From assembly GCA_039881145.1 (NCBI GenBank), contig JAYKKI010000052.1, positions 7,507,501 through 7,571,500 on the forward strand: a DNA stretch of 64,000 nt, read 5' to 3'. The translations under genes were made by a program, and so were the position numbers. Source of the DNA: Druceiella hillmani (taxonomy: Eukaryota; Arthropoda; Insecta; Lepidoptera; Hepialidae). Numbering within the stretch: position 1 is the first letter of the stretch; each line of letters starts with the position of its first letter. A model generated the notes under the pieces. That model was given only the letters and a program-made list of their open reading frames with translations. It was not told where the DNA came from and did not search any database. Below are positions 24,051 to 34,180 of this stretch, piece after piece.

Positions 24051-24498
24051 TATTTACATGATGTAATTCATTCTTTATGATGGCACTGTAATTCATGATG
24101 TAATTCATTCTTTATGTATTTACATGATGTAATTCATTCTTTATGTATTTACATGATGTAATTCATTCATGATGTATTTACATGATGTAATGTATTTACA
24201 TGATGTAATTCATTCTTTATGATGTCACTGGAATTCATGATGTAATTCATTCTTTATGTATTTACATGATTTAATTCATTCTTTATGTATTTACATGATG
24301 TAATTCATTCATGATGTATTTACATGATGTAATTCATTCATGATGTATTTACATGATGTAATGTATTTATATGATGTAATTCATTCATGATATATTTACA
24401 TGATGTAATGTATTTACATGATGTAATTCATTCATAATGTATTTACATGATGTAATGTATTTACATGATGTAATTAATTCTTTATGATGGCACTGTAA
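24051..24498 (+). repeat. minisatellite with higher-order structure
   Basis: The basic motif TATTTACATGATGTAATTCA plus TTCTTTATG or TTCATGATG is tandemly repeated about 15 times with deletions. A larger block beginning GATGGCACTGTAATTCATG recurs at about 24078 and 24219 (as GATGTCACTGGAATTCATG), and GATGGCACTGTAAT closes the array at about 24486. Many units contain near-palindromic ATGATGTAATTCATTCATGA. Not coding. Confidence 0.95.
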
Positions 24499-24904
24499 TA
24501 GTAACATTACTGTAATATAGGTTAATTTGGTCATTTTAATTACAAATCTTCATTGTGGTAAAGATTTTATTTCTCTCATTTCCCAGCTAATTCACCATGA
24601 CCCATGTCATCTTAGAGACCTTCTAAACCTTCTTATAGTGCACCGTATGTACTATTAAGAGTTTCCACATAAAAGACTAAATATTCTCTCTGCGTATTGA
24701 ACACTTTGGTTCCTCCACTTTTTCTGGAACGCTTCGTTGAAATAAATTGAAAGTTATTACTGGTTACATTGCAGAATAAATTTTGAACCACACCAAAACC
24801 CCCTCCTCTTCCACGTTGCAACCAGTTATTACGTTACATGAATGCAACCAAATAAAAGTATTTCTTTTTAAACTTTTTTTTTTGTAATTTCTAATTTGTG
24901 TTTC

Positions 24905-24962
24905 AGGAAGCTAGTTGTGCTACGGTAACGTTCTCGTGCCGTAGCAAAACTAGCTCCCTGTA
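24905..24962. repeat. imperfect GC-richer hairpin
   Basis: Arm CAGGAAGCTAGTTGTGCTAC at 24905 pairs with GTAGCAAAACTAGCTCCCTG ending near 24961. The spacer is GGTAACGTTCTCGTGCC, whose own ends (GG and CC) extend the stem. Only two or three mismatches occur in about 22 pairs. Could be a small-RNA precursor or a transposon end; no family recognised. Confidence 0.75.
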
Positions 24963-24999
24963 AAACCATCGCGGCAATATTGAGAGTGTGGTGTATAGC

Positions 25000-25534
25000 C
25001 ACAAGGATAAATTGATGTACAAGTTAGCCTTCACCTAATACGATTAATGTTACGATTTTCAATTAAATTTCAGCACATTGATATTGATATTTTGCTAGAA
25101 TTATTAATTAAAACTGCATATAAAATCTCAGTATTTTAAATAAAATCATGATTCGGAAAGTACCTACATAAATTAAATATCTATTAACACAACGTTCGTT
25201 CAATTAGCAAAGTAAGCAAAATTGATGCAGGTACAAATTAAGTCGAGAAAAACCTGTATGTTACACGTAAAAAACTACATGAATAATATACGAAATATAA
25301 TTCATACGGTTTTTTGCAAACAGACAATTTTTTTGCGATTTATTTTCTCTACTCCGCAATATCGCCTAATAAGTAACTTTGAAAACAACTTCGCATTCAA
25401 AAATCTAAACTTTCCAAAACTTCTTTGTAAAAATATGATTATAACAATTTTGAAAACGTTCAGCTAAAAATAGTCAAAACGAACAAAAAGAACCCATTTC
25501 TTTTTAATTTATTACACCTATTTGAATGGATATT
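25000..25534. other. AT-rich stretch, nothing supported
   Basis: The 81-codon plus frame at 25222-25467 is of ordinary AT-rich composition. I do not support it as a gene. Confidence 0.45.
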
Positions 25535-25665
25535 GAATACATTAGGCGTTAATTTTGTAGAATTTCATTATTCACGTCAATGAAACTACATGTGGTATTA
25601 TTATTTTTACTTTCTTTTAGTTCTTTGCTGTGATTTATATTTCATTGTATTACGACATCTTTAGT
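25535..25665 (+). mobile_element. snap-back element, copy 4 (family S, half)
   Basis: The head GAATACATTAGGCGTTAATT is followed by one degraded arm (AATGAAACTACATGTGGTAT... TTCATTGTATTACGACATCT). The returning arm and tail are missing; family N sequence starts where the palindrome would turn. This is the most diverged copy. Confidence 0.7.
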
Positions 25666-25885
25666 TGGCGCTTTAGAAAGCGCTTTGCAAAAATGTTATA
25701 CGACCAACAGAATAAGACGCCGACACATGAAAAAGCGAGATAGGCATGCCAATTAAACTAAGTATTTTTGCTTATTCTTATAGTGGCATTTTTTGTTGCT
25801 GGTCATACATTATATCTGATGTGTAAACGTACAATGTGCAGCAAAGTATACATTCGTTTTAGAACATGGCCAATGCATTATTTTC
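25665..25885 (+). repeat. family N repeat, copy 1
   Basis: GCGCTTTGCA... AGATAGGCATGCCAATTAAACT... GCTGGTCATACATTATAT... GTATACATTCGTTTTAGAAC then ATGGCCAATGCATTA matches 54685-54890 almost throughout, in the same orientation. Noncoding. The plus-strand open frame that begins inside it at 25768 is partly a translation of this repeat. Confidence 0.85.
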
Positions 25886-25892
25886 CTCGCAG

Positions 25893-26031
25893 ATTGTGTT
25901 GCCTATATCAGAATTACCGAGAGGCACATCTGTTTGGAGGCATTATCTCTCGTACAGTGGTACTTGACGACGGGAAATGCTTTCAAATAAGTGTACATCT
26001 CGGTGATTCTGATGTAGGCAGCATAATATAG
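25893..26031 (+). CDS. possible terminal coding exon, unknown protein
   Basis: The strong acceptor TTATTTTCCTCGCAG ends at 25892. The following block is GC-richer and open for about 46 codons to TAG at 26029-26031 in the frame REAHLFGGIISRTVVLDDGK then CFQISVHLGDSDVG. A second frame (LPISELPRGTSVWRHYLSYS) is open only for the first half. The block begins a few bases after family N ends, so the repeat may have inserted in the intron, or the block may be further transposon sequence. The acceptor and composition favour an exon; no upstream exon, polyadenylation signal or family match supports it. Confidence 0.25.
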
Positions 26032-26034
26032 GGT

Positions 26035-26459
26035 GAATATAAGTTTTCACAGGTATATTCTAATTTCTCTGTTATGAATACAAAATTAAATGAAGTTTGC
26101 CATTTTAAATTCGTCGACTTAGACAATTTTTAAGAGTACTATTTTTTATTTTGTGCCTTATTTACATTTTTAAGATATGTCATATTTCCATAAAGAATCT
26201 TATATCCTTAATAGCAACTTTTATGCCAATAACCTATTTTGTATGAAACACTTAAAAACTTACCAAACTTTGAGGCTCATGAAAAAAATCACCATAGCAA
26301 GAATCTACCAAAAACATTTGCAATATATATGCTGAAATCTTTATATGTGTAACTATAATCGTAAGTAGCAAATAGAGAGGAATGGAAGTACATCGAGTAA
26401 TAAATTAAATAAAAAATTACAAAAAGTTAGTCGTTTTTCAGGAATATTTATGAAAAAGG
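26035..26459. other. AT-rich stretch, nothing supported
   Basis: No supported gene or repeat. Confidence 0.5.
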
Positions 26460-27290
26460 AACGGTTTCAGTGCGAACAGACAACCTCCTTTCTAATAACT
26501 TCCATCCCAAAAGCAGGGTTCCGCCAAGGGTGAATAACATCGCCTCTTCTATTCAACACCTACACCGACCTTGTGATGCGAATCACTCTGGAATGCTGGA
26601 ATGATGGTGTTGTGGTTGGTGGCTGATGATACCACTCTGCGTCAAATGCTCGTCAGATGGAGGAATTACTTCTTAAAATGAAAGGCCTAAGCCTCATGTT
26701 TGGATTGCAGATTCACTGGAACAAGATCAAGATGATGATTGTAGACCGCGCCAATAACAACTTGGGATGTGTTTCAGTCCTAGATATACCTTGGTGCTTT
26801 AATCTCAAATAATGGGGGCTGCGTAGATGAAGTAAAGAGGCGAATGGCGATAGCCAGATCTGCGATGGATGAGGTAAGGAAATTTTAGAGGAATGACAAC
26901 TCATCTAAACCCAGTAACACTAGGCTCGCAAGAACACTAGTTTTGCTCATATTTTTAGACACATCTAAGACATTGCGAGAGCTGGAAAATCGGAAAAAAG
27001 ATGACCTAGAGGTATGGTGCTGGAGGAAAATTCATGGAGTGTCATGGACAGAATTTCGTACAAACACTTCCATACTTCCAGAACTTGGCATCAATCAGCG
27101 CATATCAAGTCTCGAATTTTGAAGTTATTTGGCCATATCTCAAGGCAAAATAATGACTCTATAGAGCTTTTAGTGATCCGGGGAAGGGTGGAAGAAAATA
27201 GACCGCGTAGAAAATCATCCACGTAATGGGCTGAATAAATAAAATCGAGGCTTTGTCAAGTTTTGTTTGACCGCTTTGTCAATAGCAACC
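26460..27290 (+). pseudogene. LINE reverse transcriptase relic (APE-type non-LTR)
   Basis: Piecing the three plus frames together gives the order expected of a LINE reverse transcriptase. AGFRQG and SPLLFNTYTDLVMR (about 26515-26590) correspond to the conserved RQGC..SPLLFN block. ADDTTL (about 26625) is the catalytic FADD box. MMIVDRANNN (about 26733-26765) and YLGALISNNGGC (about 26785-26822) follow. DLEVWCWRKIHGVSWTEFRT (about 27004-27063) and KLFGHISRQNNDSIELL (about 27120-27170) with RGRVEENRPRRKS form the C-terminal part downstream of the polymerase. In-frame stops, several frameshifts and a damaged RQG stop rule out function. The upstream endonuclease half is absent. The C-terminal WCWR...FGHI...RPRGRS type is common in arthropod LINEs; I do not assign a clade. 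Confidence 0.85.
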
Positions 27291-27490
27291 CAACTGAGAA
27301 GAAGATATAAATACACCAAAAATTAATTTCATTACACCTTTTAACAGTTCACGCCGATGAAGGTAACGATAAATATTTAAAATATCAAAAGCAGAACTAA
27401 CTGGTATGCTTATAATTTATTTCTTTTTTCTCTTAAATATTCTCCAAGATATTGTAACGTTTCATTAAATGAAACTAATGAGAGAAGCCG

Positions 27491-27649
27491 TTAGTTTACA
27501 CTTCCTTCGATGTCTCTTTCACGATCTTTGAAGGCAGTGATCACTTTTTGAATATCTTGGGACCATATTTCTCCTAGTTTATCTTCTATTCTTAGGAAGA
27601 AATGGAATACGCAAAACGTAACATCGATACTCTCTAAGTTATTAACCAT
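27491..27649 (-). CDS. small unidentified ORF, 52 residues
   Basis: On the minus strand an ATG at 27649 opens a 52-residue frame ending TAA at 27491. It includes MVNNLESIDVTFCVFHFFLR, KLGEIWSQDIQKVITAFKDR and ERDIEGSV. The second half is amphipathic and rich in glutamate, aspartate and lysine, unusual for chance translation here. The frame is open a few codons upstream of the ATG. It lies between the LINE relic and the foldback-headed repeat and has no recognisable domain. It may be an exon fragment of a transposon or host gene, or chance. Confidence 0.25.
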   Translation of the reverse strand: MVNNLESIDVTFCVFHFFLRIEDKLGEIWSQDIQKVITAFKDRERDIEGSVN

Positions 27650-27683
27650 TTCTTCACTTGAATTCGTTAAGTGTTAAGAAGTT

Positions 27684-29590
27684 CTATAAAAACATGTAAA
27701 AAGAAAGGAAAACAGCAAAGTAATTACTTATATATCTCGCATGAATATAGTACAACCAAAATTATAACTGCCGTTAATTAAAATTTGTTATGATATGAAC
27801 GTCATAACAAATTCTAAATAAAGGGCAATGGTAATTTTGTTCGTACTATACTTATGCAATATATCTAATTAATGACTGCTGTTTTCCTTTCTTTTTACAT
27901 GTTGTATTGAACATTACCTACATGTACGTAACAACAATCTGATTATAATATTATAAATGAATTTTAAGGGCCTCAATATGAGACAACCAAAAAATAATTT
28001 TTCTTACGACAAAACCATAAGATAACCACCAATGTTACTATGTAAATGTCTCAATAATTCTAAGTTTAATAAATCAGCATTTCATAAAGAATATTTGTTA
28101 TTGAGAAGTATATAATTTAAAGTTTTCCACATATAAATTTATTGGTAAGAAAAAAGTACCATATTAATGCCTTTAAAAACAAAATTAATTAATAATTATG
28201 TAATGCCGGGGTTCACTGTTGGTCATCATATTACACTGATCACACATTTTTGTTATCTGGAATATTCCATCCACAATCCACTCCATACCAAATCGTAATA
28301 AAAAGATTTGCTATGGGGTTTTTTGGAAATTCTATGTTTTTAAATTGTGCCGAGTTTTTATTTTCTGCCGTTTTATAGATAATGTTACGTATATCACTTA
28401 AAAGGATAAATATTATTTTAATTACATAACGACATATAATAAAATTTTTGCTTCCGGTATAAAGCATAATCAATATCATAGTTAGTTTTTCATGCATATG
28501 GAAATAAACAACCAATTAAACAAACATGAGAAACCTTCTCAGAAATCTAAAGAAATATATATTTTCTAAATGTAATTTTACAACATAAAACTAAACAACC
28601 TTATGCTTAAATTAAAGTAGTACATAGGTTCTGTACTCATTAATTCCGTGTCTATATTCCTTGAGGATGAGTACATATTTAGCAATTAGTCTTATAATGA
28701 TCCGCATTCGATTGAATAGAATTTTAAAGACACTGATTTTAGGAAAATATGAATATTTCGGGCAGTAATTATTCAAATAAAATACGAATTTATTTGACTT
28801 TCTTAAACATTACGACCCAAAAGTTGCTATTCGCAATTAATAATTTCCAAATATATATTTAATGCCAAAGTTACATAACACAGCCTTAATGGAAAATACT
28901 TACGAAAAATATTCCGTGAAAAACCGACATCGGCTGTAATTTGGCACAAAAGATTAAGTAATTTTCACAAATTATTGCTGATTTCCTCACCTCAAAGTTT
29001 TCTTTCAGCGAAAGTGGCAAGAAGGCCTTCCGGCATTAACGTTATTTCCAAAGGAAATTTAAAGTTTAATTTAGAATGGTGGCGAGCTTTAGGGACTCCT
29101 TAACCTTTGACGAATTACCAACGTGCCGTTCATTATTGGGAAAAAAGTTTTTTTATTTTTTGCTCAATAATTATAATGCAATAGTTTTACAGTACTCATC
29201 TTATCATGCTGTGGAATAGAAAGTAGAAAAATATTTCAACGTATCCGACTCCAAAATCTCCGTTTTTGCATTTAATTCTCATTTAAATGCAGACTTCTTC
29301 AATACAAGTTATTACATGTTCCATATAAAAAATAATCTTCTTCTTGAACCTAAACTTTTCAGAGTTCATTCAGTACTTCAAAAGGAAAAAAGAGCCAATA
29401 TGAGAAATTATATTGCTTTGACATAAAACAAGAATAACTTTATTTAGCATGCAAATAATTAATGTGAATAAAATAATAAAAGGGCAGGAGTGTGATTAAA
29501 AATAAAACTGGTAAAATATAAATTCAAACAAAAAAGTAATTTAAAAATATAAATTTAAAATATATTTGATAAATAATTTATCCATCATTT
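27684..29590 (+). repeat. 2-kb dispersed repeat R, unit 1
   Basis: The unit begins with a foldback (27694-27900) and continues through anchors shared in order with 30108-32290: GATAACCACCAATGTTACTATG, TAATGCCGGGGTTCACT (28203), TTCCGTGTCTATATTCCTTGAGGATGAG, AAACCGACATCGGCTGTAAT (28922), AATGGTGGCGAGCTTTAG (29074) and ACTGGTAAAATATAAATTCA near the end. The two units are in direct orientation about 2.4 kb apart, diverged by point changes and small indels. No coding frame is conserved between them, so I regard R as a noncoding transposable element or old segmental duplication. Confidence 0.88.
27694..27900. mobile_element. 200-bp foldback element F, copy 1
   Basis: The terminal sequence ATGTAAAAAGAAAGGAAAAC and its reverse complement GTTTTCCTTTCTTTTTACAT form the ends. 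The arms of about 100 bases pair throughout to the centre, AATTTGTTATGA, an eight-base spacer and TCATAACAAATT at about 27782-27813. The copy at 30118-30318 has the same design. Noncoding, miniature-inverted-repeat-like; no clear target duplication. Confidence 0.88.
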
Positions 29591-29599
29591 TATTGTTTT

Positions 29600-30107
29600 A
29601 CTTTAAAAATAATATAAAAAGTCTTATTAAAAGTTTACAGACTCAAGTCTTAAATTACAATCTTATATAATTTCGCCATCATATTCACTACGTATTACAG
29701 TGACAATAAACAACTACATTTTGTCTGTGAAGTTATGAATACATTTCATGCCATTGGCGTATTGTGTATTACAATCGACATGATATTGTCGCCATATATT
29801 TCATGAAGTTTAGCTCCCTTCCTGTAGGAAAATTTCATAGAAATTTACGAGACGTGAATATATTTGATATTGATGAACCATTTATTAATATTTACTTGAA
29901 TGAAAGTTGCCAGCATGTACGAGAGAAAGTTCGTCAAATTAGAGTTTATTAATTAATATTCTCTTGAAATGTTTGTACAATTTTGATTGGTGTTGTTTTT
30001 GAGCTATTGTCACAATACTAATTATCTCTAATTATTTTGCCATCAAGTAAACGTGACTAACGACAAATGAAGAGAAATGACAAGGCTGTACACGTTCACA
30101 ATATATT
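29600..30107. other. spacer between the two R units, with one unassigned ORF
   Basis: Unrelated to R as far as I can see. A plus-strand frame of about 70 codons ends TAA at 29950-29952 and has some protein-like character (YYNRHDIVAIYFMKFSSLP, NIFDIDEPFINIYLNES, HVREKVRQIRVY). It has no recognisable domain and starts after a stop without a good ATG context, so it is not called as a gene. Confidence 0.4.
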
Positions 30108-30117
30108 TTATAAAAAT

Positions 30118-30318
30118 ATGTAAAAAGAAAGAAAAACAGCAAAGTGATTAATTAAATATCTCGCATAAATACAGTACAACCAAAATTACAATTGCCGTTA
30201 ATTAAAATTTGTTATGACATGAAAGTCATAACAAATTCTAAATAAATGGCAATTGTAATTTTACTATATTTATGCAAGATATTTAATTAATGGCTGCTGT
30301 TTTCCTTTCTTTTTACAT
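30118..30318. mobile_element. 200-bp foldback element F, copy 2
   Basis: The ends ATGTAAAAAGAAAGAAAAAC and its near reverse complement at 30299-30318, and the centre AATTTGTTATGACATGAAAGTCATAACAAATT, show the same foldback as at 27694. Because it sits at the same place in both R units, it predates the R duplication or is part of R. Confidence 0.87.
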
Positions 30319-30528
30319 GCTGTATTGAACAACACCTATATGTACGTAACAACTATCTGATTATAATATTATGAATGTACTACAAGGGGCCTCAACATGA
30401 GACAACCAAAAAATTATTTTACTTACGACCAAACCATAAGATAACCACCAATGTTACTATGTAAATGTCTCAGTAAGTGTAAGTTTAATAAATCAGCATT
30501 TCTTAAAAAATATTTGTTAGTGAGTATT

Positions 30529-30665
30529 ACATAATTCAAGGTTTTCCATATATAAAATTATTGGTAAGAAAAAAGTACCATATTTTAGTAAAGTAGAACA
30601 TAATTTAAGGTTTTTCCACATATAAAATTATTGGTAAGAAAAAATTACCATACTTTTATAAAAAC
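30529..30665 (+). repeat. 69-bp tandem duplication inside R unit 2
   Basis: ACATAATTCAAGGTTTTCCA at 30529 and ACATAATTTAAGGTTTTTCC at 30598 start two copies that both continue TATAAAATTATTGGTAAGAA. Unit 1 of R has only one copy (about 28109-28170), so the duplication followed the R duplication. Confidence 0.9.
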
Positions 30666-32071
30666 AATTATCTAATAATTCTGTAATGCCGGGGTTCACT
30701 ATTGGTCATCATATTGCACATTTTTTTTATCTAGAATATCCTATCCACCATCCACTCCATATCACATCGTGATAAAAAGATTTGCCCGTGGGGTTTTTTT
30801 TGGAAATTCTATGTTTCTAAATTGTGTTGAGTTTTATTTTCTGTTTCTATGTTTTATAGATAATGATAGTTATACCAAGTAAAAGGATAAAATTATTTTC
30901 AATTACATAACGACTTACAATAAAATTTACGCTTCCGGTATAAAGCACAATCAATATCATGGTTCATTTTTCATGCATATAGAAATAAAAAACCAGTTAA
31001 AGGAACATGAGAAACCTTTTCAGAAATGTGAAGAAATGTATATTTTCTAAATGCAATTTTACAACATAAAACTAAAAAAACTTATACTTAAATGAAAGTA
31101 ATAAAAAGGTTTTGTACTCACAAATTCCGTGTCTATATTCCTTGAGGATGAGTATATATTTAGCATTTAGTTATTTTTTTTATCCGCATTCGATTGAATG
31201 AAATTTAAAAAACCCTAATTTTAGGAAAATATGAATATTTCGGGACGTAATTATTCAAATATGACCTAAATTTATTTATCTTTCTTAAATATTACAATCA
31301 CATCATTTCAAAACACATATTTAATGCCAGAGTTACATATCACGGCCTTAATGGAAAATACTTCCAAATAAAAATTCCGTGAAAAACCGATATCGGCTGT
31401 AATGTGGCACAAAAAGTTAAGTAATTACCACAAATTATTATCTCAATGTTTTCTCCTAGCAAAAGTGGCAAAAAGAACTTCCATTATCGGATTTGTCGTT
31501 CCAATAACATTATTGCCAAAGGAAATTAAAAATTTAATTTAAAATGGTGGCGAGCTTTAGAGACTCCTAAGCCTTTAACGAATTCCCAACGTGCCGTTCA
31601 TTATTAGGAAAAAAACTATTTTATTTTTCGCTGATATGAATTAAAAAAATGCAATGCGATTTTTCTATCACAGTAAATTTACAGTACTCATCATCATACT
31701 GTGGAATAGAAAGTAGAAAAAAGAGCCAGAAATCTGCGTTTCTAATTTTTTTTCACAATAAAAGCCTGCATTTTATTTTTCGATACAAGTTATTACATTT
31801 TCCACATAATAAAATATATTTTTCTTGAACCATAACTTCTCAGGGTTCATTCAGTACTTCAAAAGGAAAAAAAGAGCCCATATAAGATCACCATAGTATC
31901 TGTCTGCTCATCCGTTAGATGAATTTATCTCAGAAACCGCTTAATATAGAAACTTGAAATTTAATGTAGTGATAAAGCATATTATGGCACATATTTCTAA
32001 GTAGATAAGACTGAAAAATATTTATCTGAGAATTTTAGGGAGGAAAAATTTATAATAAACAAAAATAATTT

Positions 32072-32765
32072 GTGTGTCTACTTACGTAAGCGCGTTAGAA
32101 GTTATACTTCTTTGGCATACTGCAATAATAACTTTAATTAACATGCAAATAATTAATGTAAAGAAAATAATAAAAGGGCTAGAGCGTGATTAAAAATATG
32201 GCTGGTAAAATATAAATGCAAACAAAAAAATAATTTAAAAATATAAATTTAAAACCTATTTGGCATATGATTTATCCCACAATTTATTTTCCTGCTGGTT
32301 TTCTATAATCAACCAATCACCTGCCAAACAAAGTAATACAAAATTTGATCTTATTTTATTAAATTAAATTAAAATATTTTTAAAATTTTAATGAACACTA
32401 AGCATTCAATTTAATATAAATACCTCTATATAATCAATTGTAAAATTTACTGGAGCAATCTAAATAAAGTTTAATATATTATAAAAGGAAATTAATATAC
32501 TGATTTTTTTATAATTTGTCATGCAAATAAATACATACCGAATTGAACATGGTGTAACAGATGAGTAACTTGAAACAGAAAGCCAGCAAAAAATAAAATG
32601 GTGGACTATTTATCTGTCAAATAAACTAAGTATATATGTATTTAGTGAGCAACTTTAGGGCATCGATTTTTTGTTGCATCGTGCCAACTTCAATTGTCTT
32701 TTTAAAGGTAGTCTCATCATTTTTTCATAACGCGCCTAAAGAAGTGTAACATCAAAGAATTAAAG
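32072..32765 (+). mobile_element. family M repeat, copy 3
   Basis: Left end: CTACTTACGTAAGCGCG, TTAGAAGTTATACTTCTTTG. Right end: TCTCATCATTTTTTCATAAC, GCGCCTAAAGAAGTGTAAC. The right terminus contains the reverse complement of the left CTTCTTTGG motif, so the ends form short, imperfect terminal inverted repeats. The interior overlaps the end of R unit 2, and part of it resembles 29430-29590, so R and M may be parts of one larger family. Confidence 0.6.
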
Positions 32766-32999
32766 TTACGAATATAATGTGAGATATATTTGGAAAGAGC
32801 TAGTTTATAAGGGTCTCAAAAATATTTTTGTCGTCATTTCAAGTATCATATTCTCAGAGATGTACTAAAATATATGCAAAAAATATAACTTCCCTACTGT
32901 TTCTTTCTAATTTATAGACTACTTAACTTAAAATTATGATAAAAATAGAGTATTTAATAGTCTCAACAACGGCAGGGGAAGAGTAATGAATTTCAGAGG

Positions 33000-33156
<157 letters not shown>

Positions 33157-33462
33157 AACTAAAACTAAACTACTAAAGTGATTTCAACAATTGAGGTGTC
33201 CTCCGATTCGTCGTGAGTATAGTGTCCTAGGATATATAGCGTTACATTAAATTCAGTGCGATGTATGTAGATTTAAATGTATGTACATATAAAACTTGTA
33301 TTTGACATGTTTCTAATATTTAAATGTCTATATATTTCCTAATCAAATATTAGAAATTCATCCCCACAAAGCAATATTTCCATTAAATTCCATACTTCGA
33401 TGACCGTTTTCATCAGCGGAAATGCAATGCTATCTTACTAATTCGTAAAATATAAATATAGA

Positions 33463-34180
33463 TATTTGCATTCTAGGTATCTCTGATCGATGTGTTATAG
33501 TATTACTGTGCTTTTATCAACATAAAATAATTGTCATAAAATTTATGAATAAATATTCAAATATATAAATTTAAAATTAGTTATATAAATAGCACTACTT
33601 GCGTTGTAAGTATGCGTCGAAGTGCGTTACTTTTGGATTGATTTTGTAAAATGATTTTGTAAACCTGTATTTGTAGAAGTGATATAATTAAAGAAAATGC
33701 GAGACAACGATTCAATGATTAAAATACACAAAGTTAAAATAAGTCATATAAATTTAGCTATATGCATTCAAAATATATCTGATCAGACTATTTCAGAATA
33801 TTTTATAACATAAATTTTATACCAATTATTATATACACATCAAAAGCAATTGAATATTAGTATTCAATTACTTTTGATTTGTATAAAATATTTGGTATAA
33901 AATTTATGGACACACGTACATTTGTAGATACAATATAATTAGAAAAAATCGAGACCACGATTGGAAGATTGATATATGTAAAACGAAAATAAGAAATATA
34001 AATATAGCTTCTTGGATTCTAAATATATCTAAACGGAGTATTCTAATATTTAATTGCTTTCAATTTGTATAAAATAATTGTGATAAAATGATGGATATGC
34101 TTATATTTGTAGAAATAATGTAACTAAAAAAAATTTGAAACCATGCTCGGAAGATTTAAATACCTAACATGGAAATAAGT
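33463..34180 (+). repeat. diverged tandem units, about 190-300 bp
   Basis: The landmark TTTGTAGAAGTGATATAATT at about 33672 recurs as TTTGTAGATACAATATAATT (33921) and TTTGTAGAAATAATGTAACT (34108). TGCATTCTAGGTATCTCTGA (33468), TGCATTCAAAATATATCTGA (33765) and TGGATTCTAAATATATCTAA (34012) mark the other end of each unit. Units differ in length because of internal insertions, one of which is the hairpin at 33809-33908. Noncoding, satellite-like. Confidence 0.75.
33809..33908. repeat. 100-bp inverted repeat inside the tandem units
   Basis: CATAAATTTTATACCAA (33809-33825) pairs with TTGGTATAAAATTTATG (33892-33908). The inner segment ACATCAAAAGCAATTGAATA pairs with GTATTCAATTACTTTTGAT. The hairpin shares its outer sequence with the flanking tandem units, so it probably arose by inverted duplication of part of a unit. 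Confidence 0.85.

Larger units (their letters stand above)
30108..32290 (+). repeat. 2-kb dispersed repeat R, unit 2
   Basis: Second unit of repeat R, with the same ordered anchors (GCCGGGGTTCACT at about 30687, ACCGATATCGGCTGTAATG at about 31387, AATGGTGGCGAGCTTTAG at about 31541). It differs from unit 1 by a 69-bp tandem duplication at 30529-30665. It also has an additional segment at about 31882-32125 that includes the left end of a family M element. Noncoding. Confidence 0.88.

Noticed and set aside
24051..24498. CRISPR-like array
   Set aside because: The repeated units are contiguous and variable, without unique spacers of constant length, and the genome is eukaryotic. It is a minisatellite.
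26713..26904. 63-codon minus-strand frame
   Set aside because: Antisense shadow of the plus-strand LINE relic (FADD box and downstream motifs read on plus).
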